Positions 12,201 through 26,300 of a stretch of DNA of 64,000 nucleotides are shown piece by piece. A program made the position numbers and the translations under genes. The stretch spans positions 10,903,828 through 10,967,827 of the forward strand of contig JAJLRJ010000007.1 in assembly GCA_024195265.1 (NCBI GenBank), written 5' to 3'. Origin of the DNA: Dendrophyllia cribrosa. Taxonomy: Eukaryota > Cnidaria > Anthozoa > Scleractinia > Dendrophylliidae. Numbering within the stretch: position 1 is the stretch's first letter; each line of letters opens with the position of its first letter. The notes below the pieces were generated by a model. That model worked only from the letters and a program-made list of their open reading frames with translations, ran no database searches and was not told the DNA's origin.

Positions 12201-15200
12201 TCTTCCTCGGAAATCTTCGGACATATTCGGCAATCTTTGGAAAAAAATCGGAAAATGACTGGAAACGTTCATACAACCTTCGGATAGTATTAAAAAAATT
12301 TTAGAACATCTTCGGAAGTCTTCGGAAAATTGCTTGAAACTTCGTAACTAAGGTAGCTTATATAATAAACTTAACAAATAGATTCCATTTTGCCGTGTGT
12401 CTGTTCAGTTATAGATCACAGATGACGTCAAAATGTGGTAAGAACAAAAAAGTGGCACACGAGCCGCAGGCGAGTGTGTCACTGGATGTTCTTACCACAT
12501 TTTGACGTCTTCTGTAATCTATAACTGAACAGACACACGGATAAATGGAATCTATTTGTTTTATGCAATGAACAGAAAAGTAAAAAGAGTTAAATTACGA
12601 ACTTGCCTGGTAGCTCTCGACTGTTCGAAGATTTGTTCCAGTTTAGGTATTTTTGAAGTCGCCAAGAACACTTTTCGTCTTGGTTTCTTCTTTTTATTGC
12701 TCGTAAACAGCTCCGCTAAACATTTTTCGAGGCTTTCACTTGCTCGATCCAGAATAATCTCGCAAACATTTTCAAAACTGTGTACCATGTTGGACAAAAC
12801 AAAGCAAACAATTTTTCTATAGCGTCAGCCATGCGTCTGCACTTTGATAGATCATAGGCAATGACCAATCACAGAGCGCGTAGTATTCAGTTCATTGTAT
12901 AAACAATAATACATGGCTGTCCTCAAAGAGAAATTTCATATCTCCGCACGCCCATGTATTATCTGCTATCTCAATAGGCCATTCCGAGTTGTCTTTACCC
13001 TCTCCATCAAAGCGAGGCTAGGTGCAAAACCTTTCATATGAAAATGAGTTTTCATTCACATGCAAATATGTTTATTTGCATGTAAATGAAAACTCATTTT
13101 CATATGGAAGGTTTCGCACCTAGCCTCGCTTCTGCAATTGACAGAGAGGCTACAGGCAACTCGGAAATGGCCTATTATTGCCCGGACACACGGTGAAACG
13201 TTTGTCGAAACGTTGCGCGCAACGGTTGTAGAAGTAGAATCGAGTTCTACTTTTGCGACGTTGCGCGCAACAAATTGCATCGTGTGACGTTACCCCGAGA
13301 AAATCTCGTTGCGCGCAACGTTGCGAGGAAAGTTGCACCGTGTGTCAGGGCCTTTAGAGAATCGTTATTTTGAGCCTACGTACCTAAGTGTTGCTGATGA
13401 GGGTTAATAATGAACTCTGCCAGGCACTGAGATAACTTGGGGTAAATCGAACGAAGGATGAACGCGTCCATGGTACCTTTGGAGAAAACCTGTCAAAAAA
13501 TGTGAAAATATGAGCGATTAACCCTGTCATTCCCAGAGTCAATTATGGAGACATGTGGTGTAGTTCTAACTTTTGAGTCTGTTGATGAAATCCTATGGTG
13601 TGACCATTCAAATGAAACCTCTTCAGCAGTACTTTTGCATGGTACCATTTGTTCTAACTTTTGAGTCTGTGGATGAAATCCTATGGTGTGACCATTCAAA
13701 TGAAACCTCTTCAGCAGTACTTTTGCATGGTACCATTTGTTCTAACTTTTGAGTCTGTTGATGAAATCCTATGGTGTGACCATTCAAATGAAACCTCTTC
13801 ATCAGTACTTTTGCATGGTACCATTTGTTCTAACTTTTGAGTCTGTGGACAAAATCCTATGGTGTGACCATTCAAATGAAACCTCTTCAGCGGTACGTTT
13901 GCATGGTACCATTTGTTTTTCAATATTGTACAAAATGAAATTGTTTTTTATTGAATTTTGATTTTTGGCACTCTTGGGAGTCAAAGGGTTAAATATTATG
14001 AAAAGAAATCAGCGAAAAAAAAAACCAGCGATTTATGGATCGTGAATAGATCATGTTCTATTCAGTGCACTATGTAGCGACTTGAATGGGGCGATTTAGC
14101 AGCTCACGTAAGGTCTCACACCATTGGTTCGATACCCTTCGAGAGAACAATACAACAAATAAAAGAAACAATGGCTCCTGACCCTAAAACCAAAAGTTGT
14201 TGCAACACGTTAAACAATGGAGCTGCTACACTACCGTTTGATGTTGGTAGTTCGAAGCAAATAATTTTTTTTTTAAAAGACGATCAGTGCTACGAACAAG
14301 AACGAGGCACACGTAAGCACAACCAAGTTGACCAAGTTTGTTGCCATGGTAAACTCTTTTTTTTAAAATCGGACTTTTACGAAAATTGATCCCAAATGAT
14401 CCCGCTGAAATTATGACAGCAGACTACATTGAAAAAACGTCTACCCTACAAAACACGTTGAACTGCTGGGAACACCGCCGACTTAGTTTACTACGAAAAA
14501 CAACGATTTTTTTTTAGTTTAAATCACAACTTGTCTTTATCCTTTCCAGATATCACGCAGCTCTTAACAACTTCTAATTTCATTGGACCTGGGTATCACG
14601 CAGCTCTATTGTTTTCAGGGCTAGGGTCCATTGTTGTGTTGTTTTCTCAGCAAATCACAGAAGACCTTGTAAGAGCTGCAAACTGCCCTATCCTTTCACC
14701 ATTACCTTCGAATCATCAGGCAGTAAAGGAGATGCCTAAATGTTTTTTTTTACAACTTTTTTTGGAACCGAAAGGGAGACAAAATTAAAAGAGAAGAAAT
14801 CATAAACGGTACATGGTCTCAAGACAATCGATATAGAATTTTTTAAAAAGGTAAAAACAAGTTGTGTGGAGTACCTTGCTCCACGGTTCCAGGATCATCT
14901 TTGCTGAGGGGTCTGAGGGGTGCCAGTTGGTGAGTGCCGAGGCTAACTTAAATCTGATTGGTGCATACAGGGGCTCAAGGTGATCACCTAGGAATGAACC
15001 AAAATTAGACCCCCGATTAAATGAAGGCTTACTGCAATGTAACCTTAGAAAAAATGAACTAGGGGAAACTGGCCAATTGTGAAGATACTGAAAAGTCCCT
15101 ATACACATTCAAATGAAAGCTATTGAGCAGTACTTTTCTGTGGTACTGTTTATTATGCTGTATAAGGTGGTTCTAACTTTTGAGTCTGTGGATGAAATCC

Positions 15201-18200
15201 TATAGTGACCATTCAAATGAAAGCTATTTAGCAGTACTTTAATGTGGTGCTGTTTATTATGCTGTACAAGGTGGTTCTAACTTTTGCGTCTGTGAATGAA
15301 ATCCTAAAGTGTGACCATTCAAATGAAAGCTATTGAGCAGTATTTTCCTGTGGTACTGTTTATTATGCTGTACAAGGTGGTTCAAACTTTTGAGTGCGTG
15401 GATGAAATCCTCAAGTGTGAACATTCAAATGAAAGCTAATGAGTTATACTTTCTTTTGGTGCTGTTTCTTCCATTTGCAATAATTTAAAAAATAAAATGT
15501 TTTAACTTTTAAAGTTGGCAGTGTACAACTTGGTAATTCACTCTTACCGATAAGAGGAAGCCATGGGTGAATCCAAGCATGAACTGGGACAGTGTCTGTA
15601 AGTGGATTCCACGAATCTACTTCTACCTAAAACAGAAGAATATTCAGATATAAATAAAAAAATGAGCTCAGTTGTTTTTAATCGCGCCATTTTAATCTTA
15701 CTAACCATTCTAAACAACACATGACAATCTGCGGCGTTTCCCTACACCAGGGTAACACAGAAAGCCGTAAAAACCTAGAACAAAAAATCATCTTTCAAAT
15801 CGGCACTCTCAAACCCCACGGAATCAACGAACGCTTTTCATTCAACTAATCTACATTTGTTTTTCACGTCACCAAATTTCCACCAATAGCGTAGCTCCAC
15901 CGCTTACTATATAAAACCACACACTACCCACAATTCCTTGATTCGCTCCGACGAAGGGCTAGCGCTCGAAACGTCAGCTATTTGAATCTTTTTACGGTGG
16001 TCAATTTACCTTATCGACTCAGTCGATAAAACTAAATTCTCGTGTTTTTATTATATGAACGTAAACTGTTGTTACATGTAAGTCTTTCTTCGATCTTGGT
16101 CTGTTTGAAACAAAACAAACTTTTGTGCTGGTGCTTGTGTATTAATGATAAATGCTTGAAATAAATGTCCAAGAATTTATGCTAAGAAATAATCATGAGA
16201 CATTTAAGTTACCTCACCCATACCCATCACCAATGCAGGGCTCTAGAAACCCAGACAAACTGACCTGAAGGCGCGGCAAAATCAGCTGATCTTTGATGTT
16301 GTCTGTGATCCACTGAGGGAGGACTGGGGTCCAGACATTTAACAAGCTGAGCATTGAGTCATAATCTCGACAATGCCATGCACTAAATGAAATATACAAC
16401 ATTATTTCAACTTGACTTTTGCTTGTCAAAAATCGCATCTTATTGATATATACAAATTTAATATTGAAAAATTCAAAAATGTATAGTGCACATATGCAGG
16501 GGAGAGTGGAAGAGTGGAACAATTCAATCTTATGAGAGAAGAAGTTTGGACTTGTTCATATTTCACACAGGACACATACTGGCTTCTCTGCTTATTCTAA
16601 CATTATGTTGTGGTAAGAGAGCTTTTCATCTCTTCCACAGTTGACGCACTGGTACTCAATGTAGTCAAGCACATGTTTCACTCTGACTATTTTCTCTTAA
16701 TGAATGTCACAGTGCGACTTATTCACATAAATTTACAGAATGTAACTTGCTTTCAAAAATTGATTCATAATTCATGAGCTCCAGACCCAATCAAATAAAT
16801 GCATCACATGTGTACTCATTACATTGATAAAACACCCCTTATTGGTATTCTTTATATAAAGAATACTAATGTGGGTAGTAATTATTCAGGATTGTTAGTA
16901 CAACAAATGGTGACTTTAATATTTTTGTTCAGTACCGTTTTACGATATCTAGCCTTTTGCCATTCTATTTGCAAAATTTCCCAACAAAATAAGCAACTAA
17001 CAGTTTAGCAAGTAAGCCATTATTTGAATGGCACCAGTGCCCACATGTACATTGGCAAGTGGTTCAGAGATGCAAGCTGCTTATTTCTACTCATTCTCTT
17101 CCACTGAAAAAAAAGTCTGACGTTTTATGATCTTTAATCCACTGTACCTGTCAACTTTGGTATAACATTTTTCGATAGATTATTTTTGCCTCAGGAAGCC
17201 ATGAACACTTCATCAAAGCCAGTGTGGCACATGTGTTGTATGCTAATCAGTCTTCAGATTTTTCTTGTATGCTAATATCCTCTTTGCACAAAAGCACATG
17301 GCTCAATAGGGACACGGGACACGCTTTTTGTGGAATGTGTTTGAAGTCGTTCAATAAACTTATAGCATGTGATTTATCAGGTCTAAAATCCCTCACCTTT
17401 GGCTTGGGATTTTAAACCTGATAAAACACTGCAACCACTTTGTGAAATGAATATAAAAAATTTATTATTGTGGAAACTTTTATGTAAAAATAACAAAACA
17501 TACCAAACAGCAGAGCGAAGGAATGGCATCCAAACTTCCCACACAAGTCGATCATACATCTTCATCCTTAACAAACAAAAATAAATAAATGATAAAATTC
17601 ACTAAACACAAATAATGTTGTAGCTTGCAGTAGAAATAATGATGCAAGCCAAAAAATGATTAATATGAAAACAAGTTAAGAAACCATTTTCTTTTTCCAC
17701 TATACATGTAATATAACCTTAACCCTTTAACTCCCAAGCGTGCCAAAAATCAAAATTCAAGAAAAATCCCAAAATTAATGACAGTCTTTTTGTAAAATAT
17801 TGAAAAACAAATGGTACCATACAAAAGTACTGCCAAAGAGGTTTCATTTGAATGGTCACACCATAGGATTTTGTCAACAGATGCAAAAGTTAGAACTACA
17901 CTACATGTCTCCATTATTGACTTTAGGAATGAAAGGGTTAAAGGTAGTTAATTGCTCAGATTGGAGCCTCGGAGGACATGGTATTTGCCCTATATTTTTT
18001 CATTGCAAGTCAGTTCTATTTTACATACTTCTCTTCTCCATGACTCAGCCCTTGTGTGAGCGTCAGGGTAAAAGCTGAGTTTTCTGCTTCTTTCTTTTCT
18101 AGTATTTCTCTCCATCGTATCATCACCTCCAACCCATGAGATGGGTCAGCAAGTGGGTTCCATCCTTCAAAATGTTTCCTCAGCTACAGATACAATCAAT

Positions 18201-21200
18201 CAATTGATCAGTCACTCAGTCAGTCTGTCTGTTAATCAGCCAATCACAGAGTTACTCAGTCAGTTAGACAGCCAGTCAGTCAGTTCATCAGACAGCTAGT
18301 CAGTCAGTCAGTCATTCAGAAAGTCAGTCTGTCAATTAGTGAGACAGCAAGTCAGTCAGTCAGTCAGCTAGTCAGTCAGCTAGTCAGTCAATCAAACAGT
18401 CAGTCAGCCAGTTAATCAGACAGTCAGTCAGTCGATCAGACAGCCAGTCAGTCAATCTGGCTGTCTGATCGACTGACTGACTGTCTGATTGACTGGCTGT
18501 TTTGATTGATTGATTGATTGATTCACTTTTATTTGAATATGGTAATTTTATAAGTTACATAACTTCTTTACATGAAAGCTGTATAGAAACAGAAGTAAAT
18601 ACTGTACAACTACACTAAAAATATGTACAAATAATAAAATATAATAAAATGTAGTCAACAGTTTGCCTGCCTACTAGCCAGTTTTCTTTTAAAGATAGCT
18701 TTAGATTCGGACGCTTTTATGTCATTTGGTAATGAATTCCACAGCATTCCTCCTCTGTATGAGAAAGACCCTTTATAATATTCTGTTTTTGGAACGTAGT
18801 CCAGTACAACATTATATTCCGTATTTCTTAACATAGACTTATAAGGGTAGTTCTCACAGACATTCGAGAAAAGATCGCTTAAGTAACTAGGTACATTTCC
18901 ATTCACTGTATCATACATTAATAGACTTAAGTGCCTTTGACACCTTGAGGCAAGCTCTTCCCAGTTTAGTTGTTTTCGTATTTGTGCTGAACGAACGTCA
19001 TAACCTTGAAAGGTTATTATACGTGCAGCACGATTTTGTAGTTTCTGGATCCTAGTGGCAAGTCCTTGGTCTAAATTGTCCCAAACAACGTCGCAGTAGT
19101 CGAACACAGGCTGGGTAAGAGATTTATAAATAGTACTTAGAATATCTAAAGGTACATAATCACGTGCCTGTTTTAGACCACTGATGGGTCGATTGACTTT
19201 TGAACAAAGTTTGTCAACATGCTCGTTCCATTTAAGATTTTCATCTAGTAAGTGAATTCCCAAATATTTTGTTGTTTGGACTCATTTAACATGATTGTTG
19301 CCAATCTTAATTGGAAAATCTTGTCCTAAGTTAGATAATTTGAAGGTAGTTGTTAAAAACATATACTCCGTTTTAGTGACATTTAAGCTTAACTTATTTG
19401 CAAGAAGCCAGTCCCTAACGCGAGTTAGGTCATTATTTACCTTGGCATATAGTTCAGCAGTGGATACAGAGGACGCATGTATCGTGGTATCATCGGCATA
19501 CATGTGTGCTTCGGTATGGAGAAGACATCCAGGGAGATCATTAATACTAACTGTCTAATTGACTGACTAGCTGACAGTCAGTCAGCCAGTCAATCAGACA
19601 GTCAGTCAGTTGATCAGACAGCCAGTCAGTCAATCTGGCAGCTAGTCAGTCAGTCAGCCAGCCAGTCAGCCAGTCAGTCAGTCAGTCAGTCAATCAGTCA
19701 GTCAATCAGACAGTCAGTCAATCAGACAGCCATTCAGTCAATTAGACAGTTAGTCGGTCAATCAGACAGCCAGTCAGACAGACAGCCATTCAGTCAGTCA
19801 TGGCAAACAAAAAAACCTCTGCTTGCATGGAGTCAGTTTGTCAGTTGCTCACTCTCTTACTCATAAATAAATAACATTAATTATTATATTACGGTACCAT
19901 AACATTAAAATTAATAACAAGCAACTTACCAAAGAGAAAACAAGAGGTTCAGCAAGGGATGCTAAATCATACATCTGTAAAAACAAAACAAGCTTAACAC
20001 AGCAAAAAATGCTCACAACAAAATGCACATTGCTTTATCAACCTGTCAAAACAATAGCTGTAACATTTGATTCATAACTGAAGACAGATATTTTACCTTA
20101 AATTCCTCATAGTAATCCTCTTGCAAAGAATTAAAAATATCTTCGCACTTGTCAAGTGTGAGAGCATCGTCATCTGGTGACAGCGACTGTTGCCGACACC
20201 TGTTACATTAAAAAAAGTACACCACATAATACCATAAATTTACAAAGTTGCAACATTCAACAATCAAATTTCTACCACAATGACCAAACAACAAGGGTTC
20301 TCTGTCTCGGCCAATATAATTATCTAAAAATTGATGAACCTTTAAAGGAAACCTTTATTCTTGAAAGAACTTGATGTTGAATTGTTGAAAATACAGTCTT
20401 TGTCAGATGAAACAGAAGATGATTATCGCCCATTTTTGCTTTTAAATTTCCAGTGCACTGACATTTCTCAATTTTTATGATGTTATAAAAATTCAAAGTG
20501 GTGGCGATATTCAAATCTAATATTTGTACACTGACTCCAATGTTTTTCCACTTGTTAAAAAATTTAACATTTAAAATTGAGACTTCAATTTGTTATATAA
20601 ACAGTGGAAGTTCCCTTTAAAAGTGTTTTTTGCAGCTTTGCAGCAACTTGACAAGTACTGGTAACTGTTGCATAATAAGTATAAAGCCCAAACCAAAGTA
20701 ATCCAAAGTTCAGTCACAAACCAAAGCAAATAATACAGATTACAATATTAATTGCGACAGCTTGCTTTGGATGGACAAACAGTAAAAATCTTATATCACC
20801 TTGCAGTTGAAATTAAGCTTGATCAAAGTGGATGCAAGTAATTGTACAACACAAGTTAATGCAAGAAGTGACCAAAATAATGGCCACCTGGTTAGCTGGT
20901 TAGCTCAGTTGATAGAGTGCCAGTCTGCAGAGCGGGAGGTTGCAGGTTTGGATCCCGGCTGGACCAACACTCAAGGTCTTAAGATAACTGAGGAAGAAGG
21001 TGCTGCCTTTGCTATGACATCTGCAAATGGATAGACCTTCACATGGCTCGAATGACCACGTAGAAATGGCGGTCACGTCTCAGTTGGGGATGTAAAAGAA
21101 CCACTGAGGATGTAACAAAACCCTGGCTGTGACCGCCCCAGTCACATACATTGTTTATGGATGGGATGGGGGAGATGAGATCAACAATGGACCGATAGTA

Positions 21201-23326
21201 GCTGCCTGAGGCACCTTCATAAGCTGACATCCGATCTCATTCTCATAAGTGTATGTAAAGCTCCATGAGACATGTGATACATGTTTGTTGTTATATGTGC
21301 ACTATATAAGTCTCTATTTATTTATTTATTTATTTATTTATAATGGAGTTGCGAGTCCATCTTGTGTTGACTTAAATTGCGGAGCCATAATTTGAGACAA
21401 TAATAAGCGAGACATACCTATCAATCATAGTTATGACCTCCGTCAATCTTTTTATGTCTTTTTCTTCTCGCTCTAACACTGACGTCAGCTTCTCCTCCTC
21501 GTGTTTAAGGTTCACAACAAGATCTCGCTCATATTTCAATCTACAAAAAAATGAGGAAGAATCGTACCTTGGACATTTCTCATGGAAATACACAAGTTAT
21601 ATTATTTTATATCTTAACAGAAAGAGAAAATTAACATTTTAAACACTGACAATAACTTACTGTCTGTCTGCTTGAATAATGTCTGTCTCTGCCATATCAA
21701 TCAGCAGATTCAAGTTATATGTTAATTCAGGCATGGAAAAGGCTGCATCTGCATCTCGTACTGAAATCAATAGTTACAACATGTTTAGTTATAAATAAGC
21801 CTTTAACTGTTTCAAGTCATTAAACCATTTCTTCCAATATCAAATACTGGTATAAAACTGTTTAGTGACCAAAATCAAAAACTGGTATAAAACTGTTTAG
21901 TGACCAATGTCAAATACTGGTATAAAACCGTTTAGTGACCAATGACAAATACTGGTATAAAACTGTTTAGTGACCAATGTCAAATACTGGTATAAAACTG
22001 TTTAGTGACCAATGTCAAATACTGGTATAAAACTGTTTAGTGACCAATGTCAAATACTGGTATAAAACTGTTTAGTGACCAATATCAAATACTGGTATAA
22101 AACTGTTTAGTGACCAATGTCAAATACTGGTATAAAACTGTTAGTGACCAATATCAAATACTGGTATAAAACTGTTTAGTGACCAACATCAAATACTGGT
22201 ATAAAACTGTTTAGTGACCAATGTCAAATACTGGTATAAAACTGTTTAGTGACTAATGTCAAATACTGGTATAAAACTGTTTCTCCCAATATCAAATCTG
22301 GTGCAAAATGTTTCTCCTGAAAAGATCAAATACTGGTACAAAACGTTTCTCTTGAAAATATCAAATACCAGTACACAGATTTTCGAGAGGATATTTAATT
22401 AACCTTTACATGCAAGAGTAGCATCAACTTTCAACAACAGTTTTTTACTGGTAACACACTCTTTTTCAAGAGTGTTATTCTTTAAAATTGTATTTAAAAT
22501 TACAGGTATCCATCATTTAACTGCTTTTACTTAAATTAGAGAAACAAGAAGAAAGAAATACATGTACAGAGTAAAACAGATTCAAAACGACCAAAACACC
22601 TTACTGCCAGCAATTACCTTTTAAAGTGTCACTATCTATGACCAAAAATATACATTTTCTGTTCTCTTCATACATGTATTTTGAAAATATAAGTACTTGT
22701 TACTTACCTTGCGAAGTTTAAAGTCAAAACTCGTACGGAAAGTACCATTATTTTAACTTTACATTTCGAATTCAGCTTGCTGCCATTACTTAATTAAAAA
22801 ATGACCGGGACCGAACCCTGAGAGTTGGATCGAGTTGGCCTAAAGATTTTGTGACATCATGACTCAACACGTGCCTTTTGGCTTTGTTGTCTGTGACCCG
22901 AAGGGAACCGCGTTGAGTCACTGACGTCACAAATCAAGTCACATGTACCAGATGGCAAACCAGTAGATCGTGGGATCAGATTTATGAACGGCGTAATGGC
23001 AGACAGATTTTACGTGATTTTCGTGGGTTTTCGGCCAGCTATTTCTGGGCTGTGTAAGGATATATCAATCTAATTTATAGCAATTTGCATTTGTCTAAAC
23101 CTATTAGATACATTTGCGTTAAAAATAAAGCGGAAAAGAAATCCAAAATTTTCGTAGTAGTGGCATTTTAACACATAATACACTGGGGAATTAAAAAAGT
23201 TTACAGATGATGGTACAAGTGAAAATTTGCATATTTGTCCCTGTATACTACATGTACATGTATATATTGTTCAATGCTTTGCGTATTCAAGTATTAAAAA
23301 GTAGCAATGAATAAAAATAATATTAT

Positions 23327-23363
<37 letters not shown>

Positions 23364-26300
23364 ATTTACAATGGCGAGCCGAAGGCGAGCCATTGTAAAC
23401 ACCCATACAGATCGGACGCGAATATTTTATCATACTTGTGAAATGAAACAATGAGTAGAGATCTGTATGAAAAGTTAATGAATACTAATTAGCTGAGGAG
23501 GTGTTTGTATCAAAAGTTAATTCTACTGTTTAATAATTCATCAACTCAGTTGATTTGTATTGGGGTTTACAAAGGTATACATGTGACTCAAATACTGCCT
23601 ATTTATTGGTCATAACTGTTACAAATTATTAATGAATTTTACAAGATATACTTATAACAACCTAATGTGGTCGGAGGAACTTCTCCAGGTTTGGCATGCT
23701 GTTGAGTGAGGGAGCCATAACCCGTCAGAATTTTAGTTTCTGGTCCTGTCATGTCCACTACCTGAAAATACACAAGACAAATGAATCGTAATAAAATAAC
23801 CGTAAGTTTTAACTAGGTACAAGGGTTAACTTCCTCCCAAACACTCTTTAATGTTTGAATTGAGTTAATTGTATAGTACTAATAATTTGCACCATTTTGT
23901 ATTTGTGAAATGGCAATCCTTTTTATTTAGAAGAGAAACTCTATCTTAACTTTAGATTACCTTTATCTTGCTGTGTTTTAGAGATATTGATGGTCCTTTC
24001 TTGGTTCCTCCTGATGCCTGTAATTCAATAAACAAAATGACCAAACACATAGTACTTTTGTAAACACACTATTAACCCCTTCACTCTCAGAGTCAATTAT
24101 TATTATGGAGACATGCAGTGTACATGTAATTCGAACTTTTGAGTCTGTCGACAAAATCCTATGATGTGACCATTCAAATGAAACCTCTTTGGCAGCACTT
24201 TTGCATGGTACCATTTGTTTTTTAATATTTTACAAAATCAAATTTGGGATTTTTCTTGAATTTTGATGTTTGGCACTCTTGGGAATTAAAGGGTTAAGGG
24301 CTAACAATGTACATGTACCAACAACAAAATTCTTGATTGTGATTGGTCATCCACAGGTGCACTTATTTCTTACATAATTGGCGCATGATCATGTGGCTGT
24401 CCAAGTTTCATTTTTAGTAATTGAATGTTATTGGACACTTTTGTTGCACGAGCATTGATCAGGTGCACTTTAAAAAAAATGTGTTATTTTTTAGCTGTTT
24501 CCCTCCTGGTTCAAACTGACAGAAAATATCCTGGATTTAATGAGTACAAAAAAGTCCACAATTTCATATACATTTTAATCTTGAATTTTGTTATTGATGT
24601 ATTTAATTACTAAATTGTTGAACTTTGTGCAGTACAATTCAGGGGTAATCATGCTCATAATTTTAAGTTGTCCTCATGCTGTACTCTCGTCCAAGTTGAC
24701 ATTACTTTCCTGATTACTCCCTAAGAATTGTGCTCCACTTGATCCGATTACTATTACTAAGCACACTATTAAAGGAATAACAGAAAGATTGGCAGATAAG
24801 CCATCCCACCTCCAAATGTCCTCAGTTTAAATAGAGGATGCAGGTAATCTGTGACAAGACCTAGATAAGGCTGGGCAATTTTTTATAAACTTTGTTAAAG
24901 TTCATTTTCTCAAATTTGAGCTTTTAAGCTTGCGGTGTGCATTACCTGCGGGTGGAGATTATCTGCTGATATTTTCAGAAACTTTGAAAAAAAAAACTTA
25001 TTACAAAAGGGGGGTTTTAATGCAGTTTCCAAAAATACGTTTGTGACATAATGAAATGGAAAATAATTCTTGGAAAAAAAAAAGGAATTATCAGTGAGTG
25101 ACATTCTCAGAAAAACAGGAAGTCTATGATGTCATAGTTAGGGGGCTCCCCCAGGAGATGAGTCATCAGATTAAGTTATGAGATAGTAGATTTACCCATA
25201 ATTCAACCATTTGATTCAATATTTGGTTCAAAAGTTGGTTTTGGTTTTGGTGTGATAATTTATAAAAAAAAATATCTTTTTCTAATATATATGTTGTAGT
25301 TCAATTTTTATTTTCCATTGTTCTTCTCTAAGCTAATATATAATAATGAAATATAAAACAAAGCAAAGTGAAAATTGAAAAATGAAAATTGAACCAAGGA
25401 TAACATTGAACTACAACATAAGCATTGCATTGTAAGTAGCGTAAATATTATATTATAATTTTATATTATAATATTATAAAAAGTTTAGAATTGAGAAAAA
25501 AAAATTAAAATGTGAATTTTTACATTTTTAAATTTTAATTTGTAATTTGCAGATGCAATTTGACGACATTAAATTTTCGTTTTAGCACGCGCTGAGACAG
25601 TTGTTTTTCGCTATATAGCGCAACACCCCTAATTGGGTAAATTATTGTATTATCATTTGTTACATCGATCGAGCAGTTTTGTAGTTGATGTTAGCGCGGC
25701 CCTGAAGCAGAAAGGTGAGTAAATTTACATTATTTTCATCAGTTACACTGTACATAAATTTGCAGCTTTTAGCACACGCAACCCACGAATAAACTTGATT
25801 TGTCAGACAAATCTCCAACCACATATATTTAACTACAAAGACAATGTCGAACAACTGGTAGAGAAGCTTCTCGTGATGGAAAACATTGACTTTCACCTGT
25901 CACAAAGTGGCAAACTTATAACAGAAATGAAACACCACCATGAAAATATTGAGGAAAAAGTATCAGAAGAAGAAGAACAATGACAATGAAAAATGAAATA
26001 TTGTTTGTTGCATCAATTTAAAGTTGTCTTTTGTTGGTTTTAAGTTAGCAAGAACCCAATAAAGTTTAATACTTACAGTAAATGTGTTGTTTAGAAAATG
26101 ATATTTCATATAAAGGAGGGGGCAGCTGTAGTGTCAACTATTACTAGTATTAGTTGTGAAAATAAAGAGAAAATAATGAAACTTCTGCATTAATAAACGA
26201 GCGGATCCGTACGGATAGTTCGCAGTTGTTTCTCAGAAAGTAGTGCTATTTTGTCTTCGCTGTTACTGTTGTTGAGTTGAGAAATCGGGAGCAAACTGCA

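Noticed and set aside
13711..13984. ORFs with repeated MVPCK and FEWSHHRI peptides
   Set aside because: Translation of the tandem DNA unit of MITE family C.
20884..20965. Functional tRNA gene
   Set aside because: A and B boxes are present, but the 3' half and acceptor pairing are not, and a SINE body and tail follow.
21839..22285. CRISPR-like regular repeats
   Set aside because: Units are contiguous with no variable spacers and lie in an animal intron; it is a minisatellite.
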